Assembly (NCBI GenBank): GCA_902363515.1 | Contig: CABJAN010000022.1 | Location: 1 to 54,246, forward strand | Length of the DNA: 54,246 nt | Reading direction: 5' to 3' | Origin: Bacillota bacterium | Lineage (GTDB): Bacteria; Bacillota; Clostridia; Lachnospirales; Lachnospiraceae | Shown here: piece after piece, positions 27,220 through 36,788 of the stretch | Numbering within the stretch: the stretch's first letter is position 1 | Layout of the letters: the number at the start of each line of letters is the position of its first letter | Position numbers and translations under genes: made by a program | The notes under the pieces: model-generated | Seen by the model: the letters and a program-made list of their open reading frames with translations, nothing else | Database searches by the model: none | Told to the model about the DNA's origin: nothing

Positions 27220-28116
27220 ATGGAAACAAAAAGAAAAATGAAGCTTGGAACATCCGACAAAGTTATACTGGGAAGCGGATATACACTCCTGGGGCTGTTT
27301 GTTCTTGCAATTCTGATTCCTTTGGTATATGTAGTCGTTGCTTCTTTTATGGATCCGAATGTACTCAACAATCAGGGAATTAGTTTTCATATAAAAGACT
27401 GGACATTGGACGCATACCATCGTGTGCTGGAGAATGATATGATATGGAGAGGATTTGGGAACTCATTCTTTTATTCGATTGTTTTTACCATTATTTCTGT
27501 TTTTATAACCTTGTTGGCAGCATATCCTATGTCAAAAAAGGAATTAGTAGGACGAAATTTTTTTAATACTATTTTTCTGATTACCATGTTTTTCGGAGGC
27601 GGATTGATTCCTACTTTTATTTTAGTTAATCAGTTGCATCTGGTGAATACAATCTGGGCTATCTTGCTTCCTGGTGCGTTCAATGTATGGAATATGATTC
27701 TGGCAAGAACATATTATCAGTCTACACCAAAAGAACTGCGGGAAGCATCTGCTATTGACGGCGCCAATGAAATTCAGCATTTCTTCAAGGTTTTGCTCCC
27801 TGTGTGCAAACCAATCATAGCAGTACTGGCATTATGGTCCTTTGTAGGAATGTGGAATAGTTATTTTGATGCAATGATTTATTTAAATGATGCGGATTTA
27901 CAGCCACTTCAGTTGGTATTACGTTCGATTCTGGTACAAAACACACCGCAGCCGGGAATGATTGCTGATATTCAGAGCACTGCAGAAATGGCTAAAGTAG
28001 CAGAACTTTTGAAATACGCAACCATTGTTGTATCCAGTTTACCGCTGCTTCTGATGTATCCGTTTTTCCAGAAATATTTTGACAAAGGTATTATGATTGG
28101 TTCCGTTAAAGGTTAA
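27220..28116 (+). CDS. sugar ABC permease, LplC/YtcP type
   Basis: A 298-residue inner-membrane permease with six predicted helices. The EAA loop reads LREASAIDGANEIQHFFKVLLP. The C-terminal YPFFQKYFDKGIMIGSVKG ending is the usual one for this permease group. AGGAGGT is 6 nt before ATG 27220. Together with the preceding gene it forms the membrane channel; an ATPase subunit is not encoded here. Confidence 0.88.
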   Translation: METKRKMKLGTSDKVILGSGYTLLGLFVLAILIPLVYVVVASFMDPNVLNNQGISFHIKDWTLDAYHRVLENDMIWRGFGNSFFYSIVFTIISVFITLLAAYPMSKKELVGRNFFNTIFLITMFFGGGLIPTFILVNQLHLVNTIWAILLPGAFNVWNMILARTYYQSTPKELREASAIDGANEIQHFFKVLLPVCKPIIAVLALWSFVGMWNSYFDAMIYLNDADLQPLQLVLRSILVQNTPQPGMIADIQSTAEMAKVAELLKYATIVVSSLPLLLMYPFFQKYFDKGIMIGSVKG

Positions 28117-28132
28117 GTGCAGGAGGTAAGAT

Positions 28133-29803
28133 ATGAAGAATAAAATGAAATCTTTCATCGCAGTCGGTCTTTCCCTGATATGTGTATGTAGTATGGCAGG
28201 ATGTAGCAAAGAAGACAGGATGAAAGCAGAGGTTAATCCAGATACGCCCATTGAGGAAGTGACATTTCCATTGGAGGAAAAAGCAGAACTGTCTTTTATT
28301 ACAAATGCGCCTGCAACATCCACCCAGGATCCCAATGAGAGAGCAATTTTTAAGAGACTGGAAGAACAGACAAATGTACATATTGACTGGACCTGCTTTG
28401 TGGCAGACCAGTTTGCTGATAAGAAAAATTTAGCGCTGGCGCAGTTTGGAAATTTACCGGACGGGCTTTTTAATGCAGGAATGAGTGATTATGATCTTTT
28501 ACGTTATGCAAAACAGGGAATTATTATTCCATTGGAAAATCTTATTGATAAATACATGCCCAATCTGCAGTCAGTATTTGAACAATATCCGGAATATAGA
28601 ACTATGTGTACTGCGCCAGACGGACATATTTATTCTTTTCCCTGGATTGAACAATTAGGTCAGGGAAAAGAAGCAATTCAGGCCATTGGAAATATTCCAT
28701 ATATTAATAAAAAGTGGCTGGATTATTTGAAGCTGGAAATTCCAGAAACAACACAGGAGCTGGAAGAGGTCCTTATTGCATTTCGTGATCATGCAAAAGA
28801 ATTGGAAGCAGAGTTTGATATAGAAGGAGATGTGCTTCCCATGTCCTTTATTATTAATAATGGTGACCAGGATCCAGGAATTTTAATCAACGGATTTGGA
28901 GAAGGATATGGAGATACTGGAGACCACTTTGCAGTAACAGATGAAGGGGAAGTTATCTATACCACAGTGCAGGAAGGCTGGAAAGAAGGAATCCAGTGGC
29001 TGCATAGTTTAGTAGAGCAGGATTTGGTAGATTCGGAAGCTTTTACACAGGAATGGAGTACCTATGTGGCAAAAGGAAAAAGTCATAGATATGGATTGTG
29101 TTTTACCTGGGATATTTCTAATATTGATAATTACTCAGATTATGTCATGCTTCCGGCCCTTGCAGGTCCTGATGGACTGGTAAATGTTACGAGACAAAAT
29201 AACAGTGAGACAAGCGGATTTGACAGGGGAAGATGTGTTCTTACTACAAGCTGCAGAAATACTGCATTAGCTGCTTCCTGGATTGACCAGATGTATGCGC
29301 CTATTCAGTCTCCGCAAAACAACTGGGGAACTTATGGTGAGGAAGATTCTTTTAATATCTTTGAAATGAGTACCAATGACAAAGGAGAGAAAATGCTCCG
29401 ACACATGGATTTAGGAGATCAGTCTCCGGTAGAAGTGCGTGAGGCGCAGTCAGTAAACGGACCTCTGGCAATTCTGAACGAATATTATGATGTTTATGTG
29501 ACACAGCCTGCAGATGCAAAGTGGCGCCTTGATAATATGCATGAAACCTATTTGGAGGATATGAACAGCAAATATGTATATCCCAATGTATTTATGAGTA
29601 TTGAAGATACGAATAAGGTTTCACAGTATGACACTGATATTAAGAAATATGCAGAACAAAAGAAGGCGGATTGGATTCTCAATGGAGGAATTGAGGAAGA
29701 GTGGGATGATTACTTAAAGAAAATGGAACAGTATGGTTTATCGGATTATCTGAGCATTAAGCAGAAATATTTTGATCAGTATCAGGCATCTTTAAACAAA
29801 TAA
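28133..29803 (+). CDS. large sugar-binding lipoprotein of fructan importer
   Basis: A 556-residue extracellular binding protein of the large LplA-like type that pairs with LplB/LplC permeases. The signal peptide ends in lipobox MAGC, with Cys at residue 24. AGGAGGT precedes ATG 28133. The context (GH32 and fructokinase directly downstream) points to fructo-oligosaccharides or sucrose as ligand; the protein sequence itself does not settle this. Confidence 0.87.
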   Translation: MKNKMKSFIAVGLSLICVCSMAGCSKEDRMKAEVNPDTPIEEVTFPLEEKAELSFITNAPATSTQDPNERAIFKRLEEQTNVHIDWTCFVADQFADKKNLALAQFGNLPDGLFNAGMSDYDLLRYAKQGIIIPLENLIDKYMPNLQSVFEQYPEYRTMCTAPDGHIYSFPWIEQLGQGKEAIQAIGNIPYINKKWLDYLKLEIPETTQELEEVLIAFRDHAKELEAEFDIEGDVLPMSFIINNGDQDPGILINGFGEGYGDTGDHFAVTDEGEVIYTTVQEGWKEGIQWLHSLVEQDLVDSEAFTQEWSTYVAKGKSHRYGLCFTWDISNIDNYSDYVMLPALAGPDGLVNVTRQNNSETSGFDRGRCVLTTSCRNTALAASWIDQMYAPIQSPQNNWGTYGEEDSFNIFEMSTNDKGEKMLRHMDLGDQSPVEVREAQSVNGPLAILNEYYDVYVTQPADAKWRLDNMHETYLEDMNSKYVYPNVFMSIEDTNKVSQYDTDIKKYAEQKKADWILNGGIEEEWDDYLKKMEQYGLSDYLSIKQKYFDQYQASLNK

Positions 29804-29828
29804 ACAGTGTACAGAATAGGAGGATACT

Positions 29829-31271
29829 ATGAGTTTAGAATTGCAGAAAGCGCAGGAATACGAAGCAAAAAACAAAAATGAAATACCGGAAGAGGAAAAG
29901 CCATTGTTTCATGTGGCGCCTCCTATCGGATGGATGAATGATCCAAATGGCTTCTCCTTTTACCAGGGTAAGGTGCATTTGTTTTATCAGTACCATCCTT
30001 ACAGCAGGGAATGGGGTCCCATGCACTGGGGACACAGCGTTTCAGAAGATATGATTCACTGGGAGCAGATTCCAGTAGCATTGGCACCGGATATGGAGTA
30101 TGATAAAGCAGGCTGTTTTTCTGGAAGTGCAGTGGAAGCAGATGGAAAGCATGTTTTGATTTATACTGGTGTGACAGAAGACAACAGACAAAATCAGTGT
30201 ATTGCTTTTGGAGATGGTTTAAATTATGAAAAAGGCAGGAAAAATCCGGTTATTACAGGAGATATGCTGCCGGAAGAATGCAGCAGGATTGATTTCAGAG
30301 ATCCAAAAGTCTGGAAAAATGGTGACACTTATTATCTTGTGGCAGGAAATAAAAATGTACAGAAAAAAGGACAGGTAGTACTTTTTTCCAGTAAAAATCT
30401 GGAAGATTGGAAATTTGAAACTATTCTGGCGGAAAATACAACAGGAACCATGGGAACCATGTGGGAATGTCCCGACTTTTTCCAGTTGGACGGGGTACAT
30501 TTTTTAGTATGCTCTCCTCAGAATATGAAAGCGCAGAAGTATGAGTTTCACAGTGGTAATAACTCTGTATTTTTCGCAGGAGAATATAATGAAGAAACAC
30601 ATGAGTTTCATAAAGAAGAGGCAAAATCCTTAGATTATGGGCTGGATTATTATGCGCCTCAGACCACAGAACTTCCGGATGGACGGAGAATCTTAATTGC
30701 CTGGATGAAATCATGGGATTCCTGTATGATACCAGATGAACAGAAATGGCAGGGAATGACCACAATTCCAAGGGAATTGAGATATATAAATGGTCATTTA
30801 TATCAAAATCCAGTGAAAGAATTAGAAAAATACCGGGCAAATTCATGTTGTTATGCCAACCAGCTAATAGAAGGCGAACAACAGTTTGAGGGAATTAAGG
30901 GAAGAACTCTGGATTTAACAGTAGAAATCTGTGGCGGTGATTTTAAACAATTTCAGATAGACCTGGCACATAATGATGAATATACTACAAGTTTTGTATA
31001 TGATTCGGAAAAGCAGACCATGGAAGTGGACAGGACATATTGTGGCGTAATAAGAGATGTGGTTTGCAGAAGAACCTGGAAACTGTTAGAAAAGCAGGAA
31101 AATTTAAAACTCCGTTTTATTATAGACAAACAGTCCATTGAGTTGTTTATTAATGATGGAGAGCAGGTAGCCAGCACTGTTATCTGTACACCAATAGATG
31201 CAGATGAAATTTTGTTCAACTGCCAGGGTAGTGCAAGGGTTAATGTGGAAAAATACGATATTGTAAAATAG
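29829..31271 (+). CDS. GH32 beta-fructosidase, cytoplasmic
   Basis: A 480-residue glycoside hydrolase that releases fructose from sucrose, sucrose 6-phosphate or fructo-oligosaccharides. The three catalytic motifs are complete: WMNDPNG with nucleophile D38, FRDP with transition-state stabiliser D158, and WECPD with acid/base E213. A C-terminal beta-sandwich domain follows (from about residue 340). There is no signal peptide. Since sugar enters through an ABC importer rather than a PTS, the substrate should be unphosphorylated. AGGAGG precedes ATG 29829, and the fructokinase gene follows after 13 nt. Confidence 0.92.
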   Translation: MSLELQKAQEYEAKNKNEIPEEEKPLFHVAPPIGWMNDPNGFSFYQGKVHLFYQYHPYSREWGPMHWGHSVSEDMIHWEQIPVALAPDMEYDKAGCFSGSAVEADGKHVLIYTGVTEDNRQNQCIAFGDGLNYEKGRKNPVITGDMLPEECSRIDFRDPKVWKNGDTYYLVAGNKNVQKKGQVVLFSSKNLEDWKFETILAENTTGTMGTMWECPDFFQLDGVHFLVCSPQNMKAQKYEFHSGNNSVFFAGEYNEETHEFHKEEAKSLDYGLDYYAPQTTELPDGRRILIAWMKSWDSCMIPDEQKWQGMTTIPRELRYINGHLYQNPVKELEKYRANSCCYANQLIEGEQQFEGIKGRTLDLTVEICGGDFKQFQIDLAHNDEYTTSFVYDSEKQTMEVDRTYCGVIRDVVCRRTWKLLEKQENLKLRFIIDKQSIELFINDGEQVASTVICTPIDADEILFNCQGSARVNVEKYDIVK

Positions 31272-31284
31272 GCAGGGGATAGAA

Positions 31285-32238
31285 ATGGATGTAACAGCGT
31301 TTGGAGAGTTACTTGTGGATTTTACCTGCAGCGGTATCAGTACACAGGGAAATCCTTTATATGAAGCAAACCCGGGAGGCGCCCCTTGTAATGTACTGGC
31401 AATGCTTCAGAATCTTGGAAAAGAAACTGCTTTTATAGGAAAAATAGGACAGGATTCTTTTGGACACATGCTGGAAACAGCAGTAAGGGAGCAGGGAATT
31501 TCTACAGCAGGAATCTGCTATGATACAAAGGTACATACAACCCTGGCTTTTGTTCAGACAGCTTCAGATGGGGAACGGGATTTTTCCTTTTATCGCAACC
31601 CGGGAGCAGATATGAAACTGAGAAAAGAAGAAATAAAAGGGGAACTTCTGAGGAATACAAAGATTTTTCATTTTGGAAGTTTGTCTATGACCCATCCGGA
31701 TGTAGAGGAAGCTACCTGCTATGCAGTGAAAGAAGCAAAGAAGAACGGTGCACTTATTTCCTTTGACCCTAATTTACGTCCTCCCCTTTGGGAAAATATG
31801 GAGACAGCAAAAGAGAAAATATCTTTTGGGCTCAGCCAGTGTGATATTCTGAAAATTTCGGAGGAAGAAATTTTCTTTATGACAGGGGAAGCGGATGTTG
31901 ACCTGGGAGTGAAAAAGATTCTGGAAGAGTATAAAATCCCATTCCTTTGTGCAACCATGGGAAAACATGGAAGCAAGGCTTTTTTTGAAGGAAAGACAGC
32001 AGAAGGCAGGGCTTTTTTGCAGGAGAATACCATAGAGACAACAGGAGCCGGAGATACATTTTGTGGCTGTATGTTGAATTTTATATTAGAGAATGGTATT
32101 CATGGGAGAACAGAAAAAGAAGTTTCCGGTATGCTGGAATTTGCAAATGCGGCAGCCTCAATTATTACTACGAGAAAAGGTGCTTTGCGTGTAATGCCAA
32201 AGAGGAAAGAAATTGAAGAAGTATTAAAAACAAAATAA
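31285..32238 (+). CDS. fructokinase, PfkB family
   Basis: A 317-residue cytoplasmic ribokinase-like sugar kinase. The N-terminal PGGAPCNVLAMLQNLG motif and the C-terminal TTGAGDTFCGCML motif with catalytic base D257 are intact. Placed after GH32, it most likely phosphorylates the released fructose. The ribosome site is GGCAGGGGA before ATG 31285. It is the last gene of the operon and is followed by a bidirectional terminator. Confidence 0.9.
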   Translation: MDVTAFGELLVDFTCSGISTQGNPLYEANPGGAPCNVLAMLQNLGKETAFIGKIGQDSFGHMLETAVREQGISTAGICYDTKVHTTLAFVQTASDGERDFSFYRNPGADMKLRKEEIKGELLRNTKIFHFGSLSMTHPDVEEATCYAVKEAKKNGALISFDPNLRPPLWENMETAKEKISFGLSQCDILKISEEEIFFMTGEADVDLGVKKILEEYKIPFLCATMGKHGSKAFFEGKTAEGRAFLQENTIETTGAGDTFCGCMLNFILENGIHGRTEKEVSGMLEFANAAASIITTRKGALRVMPKRKEIEEVLKTK

Positions 32239-32252
32239 GTTTCTTGCATAAG

Positions 32253-32299
32253 AAAATCCGCAACATAGACTTGTAGCAGTGTATGTCGCGGATTTTATT
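32253..32299. terminator. bidirectional terminator between fructokinase and pepT
   Basis: AAAATCCGC (32253-32261) pairs with GCGGATTTT (32288-32296), extended by ACATA/TATGT. T-rich tracts follow on both strands. Confidence 0.75.
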
Positions 32300-32300
32300 G

Positions 32301-33533
32301 TTATAGTTCAAATTCTGCGTAACGTTTTCCCAACTCCACAATTACTTCTACACATTTCTCCATGGACTGAACACATACAAATTCAAAATGACCGTGGCAG
32401 TTGTGGTCTCCGGTTCCAAGGTTTGGACAAGGCAGACCCATGTAGGAAAGTCTGGCGCCATCTGTGCCGCCCCGGATAGGAACTACCTTTGGCTGAATAT
32501 CCAGCTTTTCATAAACGGACAGGACACTATCCACAAGGTGCATATGAGGTTCGATTTTTTCTTTCATATTGAAATAAGAATCTTCAATCTGCAAATCTAC
32601 CGTGCCTTCCCCATATTTCTGATTCATATAGGAAGCTGCCTGTGTCATAATTTCTTTTTTCTTCTGGAACAGGTTCTTATCGTGATCGCGGATAATATAT
32701 TCCATAGTGGCATGCTCCACGGAACCTTTCATAGTATCCAGATGAATGAAGCCTTCTCTGTGCTCTGTATGCTCTGGTTTCTGAGCTGGAGGCATAAGAC
32801 CTTCAAATTCCATAGCAAGGCTCAATGCATTTCTCATTTTATTTTTTGCAGAACCGGGATGGATACTTAATCCTGTAATTTCAACCATAGCTTCGGCTGC
32901 ATTGAAGTTTTCGTATTCCAGTTCCCCGCATTCCCCTCCGTCCATGGTGTAGGCAAAGTCAGCGCCAAAGCGCTCCACATCAAACCGGTCAGCGCCCTGG
33001 CCAATTTCTTCATCCGGAGTAAATCCAACACGGATAGTACCATGGGGAATTTCCGGATGCGTAAGGAAATATTCTGCTGCTGTGAGAATTTCTGCAAGAC
33101 CGGCCTTGTCATCACCTCCTAATAAGGTGGTTCCGTCTGTGACAATTAAATCCTGTTCCTGATATTTTTTCAGATTTTCAAATTCTGCTGGGCTCATAAG
33201 AATGTTCTTTTCCTGATTCAGAACAATTTCTTTTCCATCATAGTTTTCAATCATGCGGGGACGAATGTTTATTCCAGAAGAGGCGGGAGCTGTGTCCATA
33301 TGAGAAATAAATCCCAGTACAGGCCCTTGATAATTTTCAATGGTAGCAGGAATGGTGCCGAAAACATAACCGTTTTCATCACAGCTTACATCCACAAGTC
33401 CCATTTCCTTCATTTCTTTTACCAGAGAAGCAGCAAAATCCAACTGGCTTGTGGTACTTGGAAAGGTTGTAGAAGAAGGGTCTGAGGTTGTATCAACAGA
33501 AATATATTTCAAAAAACGTTCTTTTACATTCAT
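32301..33533 (-). CDS. pepT: peptidase T (tripeptide aminopeptidase, M20B)
   Basis: A 410-residue cytoplasmic zinc aminopeptidase that removes the N-terminal residue from tripeptides. Metal-binding and catalytic stretches of the M20B family are present: FISHMDTAP, LLGGDDKAG, FTPDEEIGQGAD, YTMDGGE and the C-terminal RGGTDGARLSYMGLPCPNLGTG. The length matches E. coli PepT (about 408). AAAGGAG precedes the ATG on the minus strand. It is monocistronic and divergent from the cidA-like gene. Confidence 0.92.
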   Translation of the reverse strand: MNVKERFLKYISVDTTSDPSSTTFPSTTSQLDFAASLVKEMKEMGLVDVSCDENGYVFGTIPATIENYQGPVLGFISHMDTAPASSGINIRPRMIENYDGKEIVLNQEKNILMSPAEFENLKKYQEQDLIVTDGTTLLGGDDKAGLAEILTAAEYFLTHPEIPHGTIRVGFTPDEEIGQGADRFDVERFGADFAYTMDGGECGELEYENFNAAEAMVEITGLSIHPGSAKNKMRNALSLAMEFEGLMPPAQKPEHTEHREGFIHLDTMKGSVEHATMEYIIRDHDKNLFQKKKEIMTQAASYMNQKYGEGTVDLQIEDSYFNMKEKIEPHMHLVDSVLSVYEKLDIQPKVVPIRGGTDGARLSYMGLPCPNLGTGDHNCHGHFEFVCVQSMEKCVEVIVELGKRYAEFEL

Positions 33534-33628
33534 GGCTTTAAACTCCTTTTTTGTATATTTTAGGTAATAATTCTGAATTTATGCTATCACAGTGGGATAA
33601 CTTTGTCCATATTTCCAGAGAGAAAAAG

Positions 33629-33657
33629 TTGACTTCATTTTTCCGGAAGCCTATAAT
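33629..33657 (+). promoter_or_regulatory. promoter of cidA/lrgB-like pair
   Basis: TTGACT (33629-33634) and TATAAT (33652-33657) are 17 nt apart, 45 nt upstream of ATG 33702. Confidence 0.8.
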
Positions 33658-33701
33658 GAATGGGTGATATGAGATTCAGATAAAAGAAAAGAGGTTTTCA
33701 T

Positions 33702-34073
33702 ATGAAATATTTGCGGCAATTTGCCATTATTTTGTTTGTTTCCCTGCTTGGAGAGCTGCTGCGTATTCTGATTCCCCTGCCTATTCCTGCAAGTGTATAT
33801 GGTCTGGTACTTATGCTTGTGGCGCTGACTACTGGGATGTTAAAGGTACATCAGGTAAAGGCAGCAGCAGATTTTTTGATAGAAATCATGCCGGTTATGT
33901 TTATTCCGGCTGGGGTTGGGCTTCTGGATTCCTGGCCTGCCTTGCGGTCTGTATGGATTCCGGTTGTATTGATTACACTTCTTACCACAATCATTGTTAT
34001 GGCAGTAACAGGCCAGGTGGCGCAGAAAATCATCAGAAAGGAAGAAAAAAAGAATGGAAAAGTTTCTCATTAA
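33702..34073 (+). CDS. CidA/LrgA-family holin-like membrane protein
   Basis: A 123-residue protein with four predicted membrane helices and the family stretch RILIPLPIPASVYGLVLML and the FIPAGVGLLD motif. In staphylococci and bacilli this family affects murein hydrolase activity, overflow metabolism and pyruvate transport; which applies here is unknown. It overlaps the lrgB-like gene by 20 nt, so the two are translated together. Confidence 0.87.
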   Translation: MKYLRQFAIILFVSLLGELLRILIPLPIPASVYGLVLMLVALTTGMLKVHQVKAAADFLIEIMPVMFIPAGVGLLDSWPALRSVWIPVVLITLLTTIIVMAVTGQVAQKIIRKEEKKNGKVSH

Positions 34074-34746
34074 CTCTGTATTTTTTGGAGCAGTTATCAG
34101 TCTTGTTGCCTATGAAGCAGGGCTGCTGTTGAAAAAGAAATTTAAGCTGGCAATTTTAAATCCTCTGCTTCTGGCAGTGCTTTGTGTGATGGCAGTGCTG
34201 GTGGTTCTGGATATTGATTATGAGCAGTATAATGAAGGGGCAAAGTATATCAGTTATCTGCTGACTCCGGCAACCGTATGTCTGGCAGTGCCTTTGTATG
34301 AACAGCTATCTTTGCTGAAGAAAAATTTTAAGGCGGTGGCAGCCGGAATTATTTGTGGAGTTCTGGCAAGCCTGGTGAGTGTGTTGGGACTATCCATACT
34401 GTTTGGCTTGACCCATGAACAGTATGTGACCTTGTTGCCAAAATCTATAACCACGGCTATAGGCATGGGGGTTTCCGAAGAATTGGGAGGAATTGTGACC
34501 ATTACAGTAGCTTCTATTATTATTACGGGGATTCTTGGAAATGTGATGGCAGAGTTTGTATGCAAGATTTTTAAGATTGAACATCCCATTGCAAAGGGGC
34601 TGGCCCTTGGAACTGCATCTCACGCTATTGGAACCGCAAAAGCTATGGAAATGGGGCAGGTAGAAGGAGCTATGAGCAGTCTGGCTATTGCAGTGGCAGG
34701 GCTTTTGACTGTGGTTGGAGCCTCTGTGTTTGCCGGAATGCTGTAA
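34054..34746 (+). CDS. LrgB/CidB-family membrane protein
   Basis: A 230-residue polytopic membrane protein and the usual partner of LrgA/CidA. The conserved [20 protein letters not shown] stretch and the [16 protein letters not shown] stretch are intact. The start ATG 34054 overlaps the upstream gene. A strong hairpin begins immediately after the stop codon. Confidence 0.88.
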   Translation: MEKFLINSVFFGAVISLVAYEAGLLLKKKFKLAILNPLLLAVLCVMAVLVVLDIDYEQYNEGAKYISYLLTPATVCLAVPLYEQLSLLKKNFKAVAAGIICGVLASLVSVLGLSILFGLTHEQYVTLLPKSITTAIGMGVSEELGGIVTITVASIIITGILGNVMAEFVCKIFKIEHPIAKGLALGTASHAIGTAKAMEMGQVEGAMSSLAIAVAGLLTVVGASVFAGML

Positions 34747-34778
34747 AGGGCTGTTGCTTTATGCAACAGCCCTTTGTG
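34745..34778. terminator. bidirectional terminator after lrgB-like gene
   Basis: A perfect 13-bp stem (34745-34757 with 34763-34775) with a 5-nt loop lies between convergent genes. The arms supply short T (plus) and T (minus) runs. Confidence 0.75.
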
Positions 34779-34779
34779 G

Positions 34780-35289
34780 CTATCTGGGGAGTTTTGGCTT
34801 TACAACATCGAAACTGCCGAAGGTAAAACCTTCTTTACTAAGAAGTACCCAGGTGTTTTTGTCACAGTGCAGGATATAAAGATTTTTTGTTTCCTGCCAT
34901 TCGCTTACTTTTTTATAGGATATGTTGGTCATTTTCCCGGAACCATTGGTAACGGTGAAAGAATCCTCATAGAAGCGGATGATTCTGCTTGGAGTGACCA
35001 GACCGTTTTGTGACATGATTTTGTATTTGGTTTTCCACTTGCTTCTGGGCAGAAAAATAAACATCCAGAGAAGCAGAACAGTAAGAGTGAAAGTTTCACC
35101 TATCAGCATAAAGGGAGAACCATTGTTATAGAAAGTCCAGACAGCAATAAGAATATATGCCAGAACTAACAGGATGGTTAAGTTTCTCATTCCTTTGAGA
35201 TAGCCCTTTTTTCCAATAGCGTGCATCCCTTCATTGAATAATGCGCGGGTTATGGTAACATGGTTTTCAGCAATTGGTGTGGTTTGCAT
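34780..35289 (-). CDS. YcxB-like membrane protein
   Basis: A 169-residue protein with two adjacent membrane helices (about residues 38-54 and 60-80), followed by a cytoplasmic C-terminal domain of the YcxB type (IRFYEDSFTVTNGSGKMTNISYKKVSEW, then LLSKEGFTFGS). The function of this family is unknown. A ribosome site AAAGGAG precedes the ATG on the minus strand and a good promoter lies upstream. It is a stand-alone gene. Confidence 0.75.
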   Translation of the reverse strand: MQTTPIAENHVTITRALFNEGMHAIGKKGYLKGMRNLTILLVLAYILIAVWTFYNNGSPFMLIGETFTLTVLLLWMFIFLPRSKWKTKYKIMSQNGLVTPSRIIRFYEDSFTVTNGSGKMTNISYKKVSEWQETKNLYILHCDKNTWVLLSKEGFTFGSFDVVKPKLPR

Positions 35290-35335
35290 GTGTTATCTCC
35301 TTTTGTAGTTTATTGATGCTTTGGTAGTATTACAT

Positions 35336-35364
35336 ATTATATCTTCATTTGGGGAAAATGTAAA
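35336..35364 (-). promoter_or_regulatory. promoter of YcxB-like gene
   Basis: On the minus strand TTTACA (35364-35359), 17 nt, then TATAAT (35341-35336). Confidence 0.7.
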
Positions 35365-35519
35365 ATGGTTTGGTGCTTTTTGAAAGACAGGATTTATGAA
35401 GGGATGCATAGCAGACTGTAATCTGACAGAATATAGAATTTAATGAAAAATAGATTCCATGAATTCGCTTTTTACGCTATGATGAAAATCAAAAAGGCTT
35501 TAATTTTTGGAGGATGATA

Positions 35520-36788
35520 ATGGAAAGATTGTTTATAACAGAATTACAGATTATGAATGTCAGACATTTAAAAGATATTTGTATTCCATTGTCAAAAGAT
35601 AAAATGAAACACTTAATCTTAACCGGAAAAAATGGAAGTGGCAAGACAAGTGTTTTAGAATATTTAAATCGGTATTTTATGAATAGAGAACGCTATCAGG
35701 TAGCTGGCGTTACTCCATTTAGTGATGATGTGGCAGCTTTTGTTGGACAGATGGAAGAGAAGCCAAAGGAAAACCAACAGATAGATTCTGGTATGGCGAA
35801 GCGGCTTTTGAACTATGTAAGTGAGCTTGCGAAATTACAGGACTCAAAAGATTATGAAAATGGCATAAAAGCAGAATTTAGTATTCCAGAAGAAAACTGG
35901 ATAGAAACTTTTCAGAAAAGTGGAGTTCTTTTGGCATACTATGGAGCAGAGAGAAAATTCAAGCCTGAAAAACCAAAGCATGTAGAAAAAGTAGAATTAA
36001 AAGGCAGTTATGGAACTACAGGTGGTCCGGGGAATGAGTTTATTAAATATTTGCTGGATTTAAAAATGATGGAAGCACTGGCCATTGCCAATGGAAAGCA
36101 GGAAAAAGCAGAAGAAATTAAAATCTGGTTTTTGCAGTTCGAGAAACTTTTGCAGCAAATATTTAGTGATACAGAGCTTCATCTGGTTTTTGACGAAGGA
36201 GAATTTACATTTTACATTGAGGAAAAAGGGCATAACCCATTTGGGTTTGATACGCTGTCAAGCGGATATGCGGCGGTTTTGGATATTATTGTAGATTTAA
36301 TTATGAGAATGGAAAAAAATGCAGACAAAAGTTTCCGCTTTTTGCAGCCTGGTATTGTGTTGATTGATGAAATTGAGACTCACTTACATCTAGAAATGCA
36401 GAGAAATATTTTGGGACTTTTAACAACGCTATTTCCTAATATTCAATTTATTGTGACAACCCATTCGCCTTTTATTCTAAATAGCCTGAAGGATGTAGTA
36501 ATCTATGATTTGGAAAATCATATGTTAGTGGAGAATGGTCTGGCAGATGTGCCATACAATGGGATTGTAGAGGGATATTTTAATGTAGATGGAATGTCTA
36601 AACTTTTGGCCGGGAAATTTCAAAAATATAAAGAGATTGTGAGTAAAGAAAAATTGAAAGATGAGGATTTTGCAGAAGTAGCAAAACTGGAAATGTTTCT
36701 GGATGAGATTCCTGACTATCTGGCGTTAGATATTGCATCGGAATATCAGCGATTAAAGCTGGAATTTGCAAACAGGGAGGATATTTGA
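35520..36788 (+). CDS. Septu-like AAA ATPase (PtuA-type), defence candidate
   Basis: A 422-residue ABC/SMC-like ATPase without membrane segments. Walker A is TGKNGSGKTS (residues 36-44), the signature region is LSSGYAAVLDII, Walker B is IVLIDEIETHLH (about 278-289) and the H-loop is TTHSPFIL. GGAGG lies 6 nt before ATG 35520, which I prefer over ATG 35514. It overlaps by one base an HNH nuclease gene, the arrangement of the Septu anti-phage system (PtuA+PtuB) and related ATPase-HNH pairs. In that family the ATPase is thought to control the nuclease. The assignment to Septu is from architecture, not from a search. A weak -10 (TATGAT) is at 35478. Confidence 0.85.
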   Translation: MERLFITELQIMNVRHLKDICIPLSKDKMKHLILTGKNGSGKTSVLEYLNRYFMNRERYQVAGVTPFSDDVAAFVGQMEEKPKENQQIDSGMAKRLLNYVSELAKLQDSKDYENGIKAEFSIPEENWIETFQKSGVLLAYYGAERKFKPEKPKHVEKVELKGSYGTTGGPGNEFIKYLLDLKMMEALAIANGKQEKAEEIKIWFLQFEKLLQQIFSDTELHLVFDEGEFTFYIEEKGHNPFGFDTLSSGYAAVLDIIVDLIMRMEKNADKSFRFLQPGIVLIDEIETHLHLEMQRNILGLLTTLFPNIQFIVTTHSPFILNSLKDVVIYDLENHMLVENGLADVPYNGIVEGYFNVDGMSKLLAGKFQKYKEIVSKEKLKDEDFAEVAKLEMFLDEIPDYLALDIASEYQRLKLEFANREDI

